NCBI GenBank assembly: GCA_946481195.1 | Contig: CAMLNG010000039.1 | Coordinates: forward strand, 1-14,148 | Length of the DNA: 14,148 bases | Source of the DNA: an uncultured Chromatiaceae bacterium | GTDB taxonomy: Bacteria > Pseudomonadota > Gammaproteobacteria > Enterobacterales > Alteromonadaceae | Direction of reading: 5' to 3' | Shown here: one piece after another, positions 6,721 to 13,122 of the stretch | Layout: each line of letters opens with the position of its first letter | Position numbering within the stretch: position 1 is the first letter of the stretch | Notes under the pieces: generated by a model | Told to the model about the DNA's origin: nothing | The model's database searches: none | Seen by the model: only the letters and a program-made list of their open reading frames with translations | Position numbers and translations under genes: made by a program

Positions 6721-7140
6721 ATGACAACAAAGCCCGCAAAGGGCGTTCATGGGCAAGAAACTGTGAAAAAGCAAAGACCTGTAAATCTCGATCTAACCAC
6801 TATATCCATGCCTCCTACGGCAAAAGCCTCCATCCTGCATCGTGTCACTGGCGTTGCCATGTTCTTCGCACTGGTGTTTGTGATTTGGGCCTGGGCCGTT
6901 TCTTTATCTTCACCAGAAGGTTTTGCCACTGTGAAAGACGTGATGACTTCATTCATCGCTAAGTTCATTGCCTGGGGCACCCTGACAGTGTTGTCTTACC
7001 ATATCATTGGCGGTATCCGTCACCTGATCATGGATATGGGCCACTGGGAAGAATTAGAGTCTGGTAACGCCAGTGCCAAAGCCGCTATCGGTCTGTGGCT
7101 GGTTGTTGCTGTATTAGCTGGAGTCTGGTTATGGTTCTGA
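6721..7140 (+). CDS. sdhC: Succinate dehydrogenase cytochrome b556 subunit SdhC
   Basis: SdhC is one of two membrane anchors of complex II and carries heme b with SdhD. KKQRPVNLDL, SILHRVTGV, SLSSPEGF, KFIAWGTLTVLSYHI and GIRHLIMD match E. coli SdhC almost position for position. Counting from ATG 6721, Ser 37 and Arg 41 correspond to the quinone-site Ser27/Arg31 of E. coli, and His 94 to heme ligand His84. Three membrane segments lie near 43-63, 78-100 and 120-139. The start is uncertain: ATG 6721 gives 139 residues with an unconserved head and no ribosome-binding site. GTG 6763 gives 125 residues starting VKKQRPVNLDL, closer to the family length of about 129. The stop overlaps the sdhD start by 10 nt. 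Confidence 0.93.
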   Translation: MTTKPAKGVHGQETVKKQRPVNLDLTTISMPPTAKASILHRVTGVAMFFALVFVIWAWAVSLSSPEGFATVKDVMTSFIAKFIAWGTLTVLSYHIIGGIRHLIMDMGHWEELESGNASAKAAIGLWLVVAVLAGVWLWF

Positions 7141-7478
7141 ATCAAGCATCTTTAAAACGCGACGGTGTGCAGGATTATGTGTCTCTGCGCGCAACAGCGA
7201 TTATCCTGACGTTATACACGTTTTTCATTCTTGGCTTTTTCCTCTGCACGCCTGAAGTGACTTACGATGTCTGGAAAGCATTATTTTCCAATCTGTTAGT
7301 GAAGGCCTTTACCTTATTGGCGCTGGTTTGTATCGCTGTTCACACCAAAATTGGTCTGTGGCAGGTGCTGACTGATTATGTCAAATGCGCCCGCACTCGT
7401 GCCATTCTGCAATTCTTCCTGTACACGCTGGCATTTGGTTATGTGGCTGTTGGCCTGTTTGTTCTGTGGGGTGCTTAA
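7131..7478 (+). CDS. sdhD: Succinate dehydrogenase membrane anchor SdhD
   Basis: SdhD is the second membrane anchor of complex II, completing the heme b and ubiquinone site. The 115 residues match E. coli SdhD: MVLNQASLKRDGVQDY at the N-terminus, RATAIILTLY, LTYD-type EVTYDVW and IGLWQVLTDY. His 71 is the heme ligand position, and Asp 82 and Tyr 83 are the quinone-site residues, with the same numbering as E. coli. Three hydrophobic helices lie near 20-40, 53-77 and 91-113. The ATG at 7131 is favoured because its first residues match E. coli and a GGAG site (7120-7123) lies 7 nt upstream. An in-frame start at 7095 would add an unrelated head inside sdhC. The TAA is directly followed by the sdhA start. 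Confidence 0.95.
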   Translation: MVLNQASLKRDGVQDYVSLRATAIILTLYTFFILGFFLCTPEVTYDVWKALFSNLLVKAFTLLALVCIAVHTKIGLWQVLTDYVKCARTRAILQFFLYTLAFGYVAVGLFVLWGA

Positions 7479-9251
7479 TTGAATATTCCAGTTCGCGAAT
7501 TTGATGCCGTGGTGATCGGCGCTGGTGGTGCAGGTATGCGCGCCGCTCTGCAAATCACTGAATCAGGCCTGACTTGTGCTTTGTTATCAAAAGTGTTCCC
7601 AACCCGTTCACACACTGTGTCTGCCCAGGGCGGTATCACAGTAGCGCTTGGTAACTCACACCCGGACAACTGGGAATGGCACATGTTTGATACCGTCAAA
7701 GGCTCCGACTATATCGGTGACCAGGACGCGATTGAATATATGTGTAAAACTGGCCCGGAAGCCATTACTGAGCTGGAAAACATGGGTTTACCATTCTCAC
7801 GTTTTGAGAATGGTCGTGTGTATCAGCGTCCGTTTGGTGGTCAGTCGAAAAATTTCGGTGGCGAACAGGCCGCCCGTACTGCAGCTGCAGCGGACCGTAC
7901 CGGTCACGCTTTATTGCACCTGCTGTATCAGCAAAACGTCAAAAATAAAACTCAGGTATTTTCTGAGTGGTATGCGCTGGATCTGGTGAAAAACCAGGAT
8001 GGTGCTGTCGTTGGTTGTACTGCTATCGATATCGAAAGCGGCGAAGTGGTGTACTTCAAATCGCGCGCTGTGGTTTTAGCCACTGGTGGCGCCGGCCGTA
8101 TTTTCGCTTCTACCACCAATGCGCACATCAATACCGGTGACGGTGTTGGTATGGCGCTGCGTGCCGGTGTACCGATGCAAGATATGGAAATGTGGCAGTT
8201 CCACCCAACCGGTATCGCGGGTGCCGGTGTACTGGTGACAGAAGGCTGTCGCGGTGAAGGCGGTTACCTGCTGAACAAAGATGGCGAACGTTTCATGGAA
8301 CGTTATGCGCCAAACGCCAAAGACTTAGCCGGCCGTGACGTGGTTGCCCGTTCAATGATGACGGAAATTCGTGAAGGCCGCGGCTGTGATGGCCCATGGG
8401 GCCCGCACATCAAGTTGAAGCTGGATCACCTCGGTGAAGAAGTGCTGGAAAGCCGCTTACCAGGTATCTGTGAGCTGTCACGCACATTCGCTCACGTTGA
8501 TCCGGTGAAAGAACCAATTCCGGTGATCCCGACCTGTCACTATATGATGGGTGGTGTACCAACCAACGTCCATGGTCAGGCGCTACGCCCGACAGCTGAT
8601 GGTCGTGAAGAAGTGATCCCAGGCTTATTCGCCTGTGGTGAAATCGCTTGTGTATCGGTACACGGCGCGAACCGCTTAGGCGGTAACTCATTGTTAGACT
8701 TAGTCGTATTTGGCCGCGCAACCGGCCTGCACCTGGGCGAAGCTCTGGCGGCAACGGCTGAATATCGCCAGGCGTCAGATTCTGATCTGGAAGCATCGCT
8801 GTCCCGTTTTAACCGCTGGGAAAGCTCGAAACCAGGCCAGGGTGAAGACCCGGTGCAAATCAAAAAAGATCTGCAGCAATGCATGCAGCTGAACTTCTCG
8901 GTATTCCGTGAAGGTGCGGCGATGGCTGAAGGCTTAGAACAGTTAAAAGTGATCCGTGAGCGTCTGAAGTATGCCCGTCTGGATGACAAGAGTGCTGAGT
9001 TCAACACCCAGCGTATCGAATGTCTGGAACTGGACAACCTGATGGAAACCGCATTCTCGACTGCAGTTGCTGCTAACTACAGAACCGAGAGCCGTGGTGC
9101 ACACGCACGCTTTGACTTCCCGGACCGTGACGACGAAAACTGGTTATGCCACAGCGTCTACTCGCCGGAGACTGAGTCTATGTTTAAGCGGAAAGTGAAT
9201 ATGGAAACCAAATTCCGTCCGGCTTTCCCTCCTAAAGCCCGTACTTACTAA
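7479..9251 (+). CDS. sdhA: Succinate dehydrogenase flavoprotein subunit SdhA
   Basis: SdhA oxidises succinate to fumarate at a covalently bound FAD and passes electrons to SdhB on the cytoplasmic side of the membrane. The 590 residues align nearly without gaps with E. coli SdhA (588). Motifs: [14 protein letters not shown] (11-24, FAD fold), SHTVSAQGG (44-52) with the FAD-linking His 45, FHPTG with His 242, GRDVVARS with Arg 286 (the catalytic proton-shuttle position), HYMMGG with His 354, and [13 protein letters not shown] with Arg 399. The start is a TTG placed immediately after the sdhD stop, with GTGGGG (7466-7471) 7 nt upstream. The next in-frame ATG is residue 20, inside the FAD fold, so it cannot be the start. 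Very strong identification. Confidence 0.98.
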   Translation: MNIPVREFDAVVIGAGGAGMRAALQITESGLTCALLSKVFPTRSHTVSAQGGITVALGNSHPDNWEWHMFDTVKGSDYIGDQDAIEYMCKTGPEAITELENMGLPFSRFENGRVYQRPFGGQSKNFGGEQAARTAAAADRTGHALLHLLYQQNVKNKTQVFSEWYALDLVKNQDGAVVGCTAIDIESGEVVYFKSRAVVLATGGAGRIFASTTNAHINTGDGVGMALRAGVPMQDMEMWQFHPTGIAGAGVLVTEGCRGEGGYLLNKDGERFMERYAPNAKDLAGRDVVARSMMTEIREGRGCDGPWGPHIKLKLDHLGEEVLESRLPGICELSRTFAHVDPVKEPIPVIPTCHYMMGGVPTNVHGQALRPTADGREEVIPGLFACGEIACVSVHGANRLGGNSLLDLVVFGRATGLHLGEALAATAEYRQASDSDLEASLSRFNRWESSKPGQGEDPVQIKKDLQQCMQLNFSVFREGAAMAEGLEQLKVIRERLKYARLDDKSAEFNTQRIECLELDNLMETAFSTAVAANYRTESRGAHARFDFPDRDDENWLCHSVYSPETESMFKRKVNMETKFRPAFPPKARTY

Positions 9252-9263
9252 GAGGGATACAGA

Positions 9264-9983
9264 ATGAACAAGTTAGTATTCTCTATCTACCGCTATAACC
9301 CGGACGTCGATACAGCGCCACGGATGCAGGACTATGTTCTGGACAATCCGGAAGGCCGCGACATGATGGTGTTAGACGCGCTGTTGAAATTAAAAGAGCA
9401 AGACCCAACCTTATCGTTCCGTCGCAGCTGCCGTGAAGGTGTCTGTGGTTCAGACGGTCTGAATATGAATGGTAAAAACGGTCTGGCTTGTATCACACCT
9501 TTGTCAGCCTTAGGCAGTGGTAAAGGTGGCAAGCTGGTCATTCGTCCATTACCGGGTTTGCCAGTGGTTCGTGACTTAGTCGTTGACATGTCACAGTTCT
9601 ACACCCAGTACGAAAAAGTGAAGCCATACCTGATCAACGATGATCTGCCGCCAGCAGGTGAGTACCTGCAGACGCCGGAACAACGGGAAAAGCTGGATGG
9701 TCTGTACGAGTGTATTCTGTGCGCCTGTTGTTCAACGTCTTGCCCGTCGTTCTGGTGGAACCCGGACAAGTTCATTGGCCCGGCGGGTCTGTTGCACGCC
9801 TACCGTTTCCTGGCGGATAGCCGTGATACGGCGACTGAGCAACGTCTGAACGATCTGGACGATGCATTCAGCGTTTTCCGCTGCCACGGTATCATGAACT
9901 GTGTCAACGTATGTCCAAAAGGCCTGAATCCGACCAAAGCAATCGGTCAGATCAAGTCTATGCTGTTAAACCGGGCGCTGTAA
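9264..9983 (+). CDS. sdhB: Succinate dehydrogenase iron-sulfur subunit SdhB
   Basis: SdhB carries electrons from SdhA to ubiquinone through three iron-sulfur clusters. The 239 residues match E. coli SdhB (238). The 2Fe-2S site is SCREGVCGSDG with Cys 56, Cys 61, Asp 64 in place of a fourth Cys (as in E. coli), and Cys 76. The 4Fe-4S cluster uses Cys 150, 153, 156 and 217. The 3Fe-4S cluster uses Cys 160, 207 and 213, in CILCACCSTSCP and FRCHGIMNCVNVCPKG. The SFWWNP stretch after Cys 160 holds the quinone-site Trp. An AGAGGG ribosome-binding site (9251-9256) precedes the ATG by 7 nt, and the gap to sdhA is 12 nt. It is the last sdh gene; hairpins follow. Confidence 0.98.
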   Translation: MNKLVFSIYRYNPDVDTAPRMQDYVLDNPEGRDMMVLDALLKLKEQDPTLSFRRSCREGVCGSDGLNMNGKNGLACITPLSALGSGKGGKLVIRPLPGLPVVRDLVVDMSQFYTQYEKVKPYLINDDLPPAGEYLQTPEQREKLDGLYECILCACCSTSCPSFWWNPDKFIGPAGLLHAYRFLADSRDTATEQRLNDLDDAFSVFRCHGIMNCVNVCPKGLNPTKAIGQIKSMLLNRAL

Positions 9984-9990
9984 GCGCCCG
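9972..9990 (+). repeat. GC-rich hairpin spanning the sdhB stop codon
   Basis: CGGGCGC (9972-9978) and GCGCCCG (9984-9990) form a perfect 7-bp stem whose 5-nt loop contains the sdhB TAA. No T run follows, so on its own it is unlikely to be an intrinsic terminator; it may protect the sdh mRNA 3' end or be chance GC pairing. Confidence 0.55.
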
Positions 9991-10014
9991 TCTGTTATCC
10001 GGTATTTGACGGAT

Positions 10015-10037
10015 TTTTCAGCAAACTTGGCTGAAAA
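10015..10037. repeat. 8-bp inverted repeat in the sdhB-sucA gap
   Basis: TTTTCAGC (10015-10022) and GCTGAAAA (10030-10037) are perfect complements around a 7-nt loop. There is no downstream T run. It forms the second of several stacked hairpins after sdhB. Confidence 0.5.
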
Positions 10038-10051
10038 GCAGAAAATATACC

Positions 10052-10078
10052 AACAGCCCGCTTGCGGGCTGTTTCTGT
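10052..10078 (+). terminator. Probable terminator after sdhB
   Basis: AACAGCCCG (10052-10060) pairs perfectly with CGGGCTGTT (10065-10073) around a CTTG loop, followed by TTCTGTG. The stem is strong and GC-rich, but the T run is short, so termination may be partial, letting some transcripts read into sucA. Confidence 0.65.
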
Positions 10079-10121
10079 GAGTATAAAATACAGCCCGCTT
10101 TGGCGACTGGCTGTGCCCAGG
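10079..10121 (+). promoter_or_regulatory. Possible sucA promoter segment
   Basis: A TATAAA/TAAAAT -10-like element (10082-10089) lies here, with TTGCGG (10062-10067) 16 nt upstream of the TAAAAT as a weak -35 that falls inside the preceding terminator. An 11-base copy of terminator sequence, ACAGCCCGCTT, recurs at 10090-10100. The evidence for a promoter is weak. Confidence 0.25.
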
Positions 10122-10159
10122 AAAAAATAGTCATAAAGCCTGTAACCTGATTATTTTTT
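10122..10159. repeat. 12-bp AT-rich inverted repeat upstream of sucA
   Basis: AAAAAATAGTCA (10122-10133) and TGATTATTTTTT (10148-10159) are complementary except for one position, which would be a G-U pair in RNA, around a 14-nt loop. It ends 39 nt before the sucA ATG. It could be an operator, a leader structure or an AT-rich terminator; sequence alone does not decide. Confidence 0.5.
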
Positions 10160-10198
10160 TGCTACTTTTTCCAGGTGCTTCGAGATAAGGGAACGTAA

Positions 10199-13003
10199 AT
10201 GCACGAAGGTGTAATGAAGGCGTGGTTAGAGTCTTCTCATCTTGGCGGTGGCAACATGGCCTACGTTGATGAGCTCTATGAATCCTACTTAGCTGAACCG
10301 ACCAGTGTTGGTGACGAATGGCGTGAGTTTTTCGCGAAGTTACCCCGGGTAGAAGGGGTTGAACTGGAATCCCGTCACTCGGATATCCGTCAACAGTTCG
10401 CCGAACTCGCCAAGAACAAACATCGTGAAGTGGTCGCAGTTCAGGGCAGTGGTGACAGTCGCCAGGTCAAAGTTCTGCAACTGATCAATGCGTATCGCTT
10501 CCGCGGCCATCAGCATGCCAAACTTGACCCGCTTGACCTGTGGAAAAGACCACGGGTTCGTGATCTCGAATTATCCTTCCATGACTTAAGTCAGGCAGAT
10601 TTTGATACTGAGTTTAATGTCGGCTCTTTTGTCGCCGGCAGCGACAAAATGAAACTCGGTGATTTAGTGCAGGCGCTGGAGACTACTTATTGTGGCTCTA
10701 TCGGTGCTGAGTATATGCACATTGTATCTACTGATGAAAAACGCTGGATCCAGCAACGCCTGGAAGCAGTGCGTTCTACCCCGAATTATGATAAAGCCAC
10801 CAAAGCCCAGATTCTAAAAGGTCTGGTCGCGGCAGATGGCCTTGAGCGTTATTTATCCGCCAAGTTCCCGGGAGCCAAACGTTTTGGTCTGGAAGGTGGC
10901 GACGCCATGGTGCCAATGCTCAAAGCAATGATCCATCGCGCTGGTGAGCAAGGCGCCAAAGACTGTGTCATTGGTATGGCGCACCGCGGTCGCCTGAATA
11001 CGCTGGTGAACGTCTTAGGTAAAAACCCAAGCAAGCTGTTTGACGAATTTGCCGGTAAATATGAAGTGGTCGGTGCCGGTGACGTGAAATACCACATGGG
11101 TTTCTCGTCTGATTTTGCCACTAATGGTGGTAACGTCCACTTAGCATTAGCTTTTAACCCGTCGCATCTGGAAATTGTTAATCCGGTGGTGATGGGCTCA
11201 GTGCGTGCCCGTCTGGATCGTCGTGGTTGCACCGACGGTTCGCTGGCATTGCCAATTACCATCCACGGTGACTCTGCATTCGCCGGTCAGGGTGTAGTGG
11301 CTGAAACCTTTAATATTTCGCAAACCCGCGCCTTTAAAGTCGGTGGTTCTATCCGTCTGGTGATCAACAACCAGGTTGGTTTTACCACGTCGAACCCTGA
11401 AGACACCCGTTCTACTGAATATTGTACCGACATCGCGAAAATGGTGCAGGCACCGATTTTCCACGTCAATGGTGATGACCCGGAAGCTGTGGTATTTGTT
11501 GCTCAGCTGGCAGTGGATTACCGCAATACCTTTAAACGCGATGTAGTCATTGATCTGGTGTGTTACCGTCGTAACGGTCACAACGAAGCGGACGAGCCAA
11601 ATGCAACGCAGCCGCTGATGTACCAGAAAATCAAAAAGCACCCAACCCCGCGCGAGTTGTATGCTGACAAACTGATCAAAGCCGGTCAGTTCAGTGCTGA
11701 AGAAGTTCAGGCGTTGATCGACGGTTACCGCAATGCGCTGGATAAAGGCGAATGTGTGGTCGAAGAATGGCGCCAGATGACTGAAGTTGCCGTTGACTGG
11801 ACGCCGTACATTGGTCACGACTGGACCACAGCTTATGATGCTTCAATGCCGGTTGCTGATTTGGTCGCTTTGGGCGAACAAGCCATCAAAGTGCCGGCAG
11901 AACACGCATTGCAACGTCAGGTCGGTAAGGTTTATGAAGACCGCGCCCTGATGCTCAAAGGCGAGAAGAAAATCGACTGGGGTTTTGCTGAAATTCTGGC
12001 GTATGCCTCGATCGTTGGCAACGGTTCCCGTATCCGTATCGTCGGTCAGGATTCTGGCCGCGGCACTTTCTTCCACCGTCATGCGGTATTACATAACCAA
12101 AACGACGCTTCTACCTATACACCGCTGGAAAACATGAGTGCAAATCAGGGCCCATTCCAGGTCTATGACTCTGCGTTGTCAGAAGAAGCTGTACTGGCAT
12201 TTGAATATGGTTATGCCACCACTGAGCCTCGCGCTTTAGTGATTTGGGAAGGCCAGTTTGGTGACTTCGCCAACGGCGCTCAGGTTGTCATTGACCAGTT
12301 CCTAAGTTCTGGTGAGCAGAAGTGGGGCCGTCTCTGTGGTCTGACGCTGTTATTACCACACGGTTATGAAGGCCAGGGCCCGGAACACTCTTCAGCCCGT
12401 CTGGAGCGTTTCCTGCAATTGTGTGCTGATCACAATATGCAGGTCGTGGTACCAACCACGCCGGCGCAGGTGTACGCAATGATCCGCCGTCAGATGGTAC
12501 GTCCGATGCGTCGTCCGCTGATCGTGATGTCGCCAAAATCGCTGCTGCGTCATCCACTGGCTACCTCAACACTGGAAGAGCTGGCTGCTGGCCAATTCCA
12601 GAACGTGATTGGCGAAGTCGATGCACTGAACCCGGCCGAAGTCAGCCGTGTTGTATTCTGTAGCGGTAAGGTTTATTACGACCTGCTGGAAGAGCGCCGT
12701 AAACGCGACATCAAATCTATTGCCATTGTCCGGGTTGAACAGCTGTATCCGTTCCCGCAGGACGAAATGGCCGCAGTACTTGCGCAGTATCAACACGTCA
12801 AAGATTTTGTCTGGTGTCAGGAAGAACCGCAGAATCAGGGCGCCTGGTATTGCAGTCAACATAATTTCTGGGCCGCAATTCCAGCCGGTGCCAAGCTGAC
12901 TTATGCCGGTCGTGAGGCGTCATCGTCGCCGGCAGTTGGCTACTTGTCAGTGCACAACAAGCAGCAACAGGCTTTGGTCAACGCTGCGTTAACGCTGGCA
13001 TAA
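10199..13003 (+). CDS. sucA: 2-oxoglutarate dehydrogenase E1 component SucA
   Basis: SucA is the thiamine-diphosphate-dependent decarboxylase of the cytoplasmic 2-oxoglutarate dehydrogenase complex; it passes the succinyl group to the lipoyl arm of SucB. The 934 residues match E. coli SucA (933). The N-terminal KAWLESSHL (7-15) and LYESYL are the conserved segment that docks to E2. Active-site motifs: GMAHRGRLN (259-267, His 262), KYHMGFSSD (297-305, His 299), GDSAFAGQGVV (357-367), INNQVGFTTS (389-398) and HVNGDDPEA (422-430, cofactor/metal). Near 615-630 is GQDSGRGTFFHRHA, and the C-terminus has SGKVYYDLLE and EEPQNQGAWYC. AAGGGA (10187-10192) lies 6 nt before the ATG. It is 215 nt from sdhB across hairpins and 119 nt from sucB across two more. 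Confidence 0.98.
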   Translation: MHEGVMKAWLESSHLGGGNMAYVDELYESYLAEPTSVGDEWREFFAKLPRVEGVELESRHSDIRQQFAELAKNKHREVVAVQGSGDSRQVKVLQLINAYRFRGHQHAKLDPLDLWKRPRVRDLELSFHDLSQADFDTEFNVGSFVAGSDKMKLGDLVQALETTYCGSIGAEYMHIVSTDEKRWIQQRLEAVRSTPNYDKATKAQILKGLVAADGLERYLSAKFPGAKRFGLEGGDAMVPMLKAMIHRAGEQGAKDCVIGMAHRGRLNTLVNVLGKNPSKLFDEFAGKYEVVGAGDVKYHMGFSSDFATNGGNVHLALAFNPSHLEIVNPVVMGSVRARLDRRGCTDGSLALPITIHGDSAFAGQGVVAETFNISQTRAFKVGGSIRLVINNQVGFTTSNPEDTRSTEYCTDIAKMVQAPIFHVNGDDPEAVVFVAQLAVDYRNTFKRDVVIDLVCYRRNGHNEADEPNATQPLMYQKIKKHPTPRELYADKLIKAGQFSAEEVQALIDGYRNALDKGECVVEEWRQMTEVAVDWTPYIGHDWTTAYDASMPVADLVALGEQAIKVPAEHALQRQVGKVYEDRALMLKGEKKIDWGFAEILAYASIVGNGSRIRIVGQDSGRGTFFHRHAVLHNQNDASTYTPLENMSANQGPFQVYDSALSEEAVLAFEYGYATTEPRALVIWEGQFGDFANGAQVVIDQFLSSGEQKWGRLCGLTLLLPHGYEGQGPEHSSARLERFLQLCADHNMQVVVPTTPAQVYAMIRRQMVRPMRRPLIVMSPKSLLRHPLATSTLEELAAGQFQNVIGEVDALNPAEVSRVVFCSGKVYYDLLEERRKRDIKSIAIVRVEQLYPFPQDEMAAVLAQYQHVKDFVWCQEEPQNQGAWYCSQHNFWAAIPAGAKLTYAGREASSSPAVGYLSVHNKQQQALVNAALTLA

Positions 13004-13010
13004 ATACAAC

Positions 13011-13042
13011 ACCCGCAGCTTCGGTTGCGGGTCAGTTTTTTT
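13011..13042 (+). terminator. Intrinsic terminator between sucA and sucB
   Basis: ACCCGCAGC (13011-13019) pairs with GGTTGCGGGT (13024-13032, one G-U pair) closing a TTCG tetraloop (13020-13023) with a C-G closing pair, an unusually stable RNA loop. A run of seven T follows at 13036-13042. This is a textbook rho-independent terminator 7 nt after the sucA stop. Confidence 0.85.
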
Positions 13043-13045
13043 CGG

Positions 13046-13078
13046 GTCAGTGCAGGTTTCTGCACTGACTTTGGTTTT
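13046..13078 (+). terminator. Second terminator-like hairpin before sucB
   Basis: GTCAGTGCAG (13046-13055) and CTGCACTGAC (13060-13069) are perfect 10-bp complements with a GTTT loop, followed by TTTGGTTTT. It stands directly after the first terminator. A further small TTGG/CCAA pair (13071-13082) follows. It may be a back-up terminator or a leader structure of a separate sucB transcript. Confidence 0.65.
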
Positions 13079-13099
13079 CCAAGATAAGACAGACATAAA
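13071..13099 (+). promoter_or_regulatory. Possible sucB promoter (weak)
   Basis: TTGGTT (13071-13076) and CATAAA (13094-13099) are 17 nt apart. The matches to consensus are poor, but a promoter would be expected here if the two upstream hairpins stop most sucA transcripts. Confidence 0.22.
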
Positions 13100-13122
13100 C
13101 CAATCTGTAAAAAGGTGACAAA

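Noticed and set aside
11198..11818. 206-codon open frame on the - strand inside sucA
   Set aside because: It is fully covered by strongly conserved sucA coding sequence and its translation resembles no family I know.
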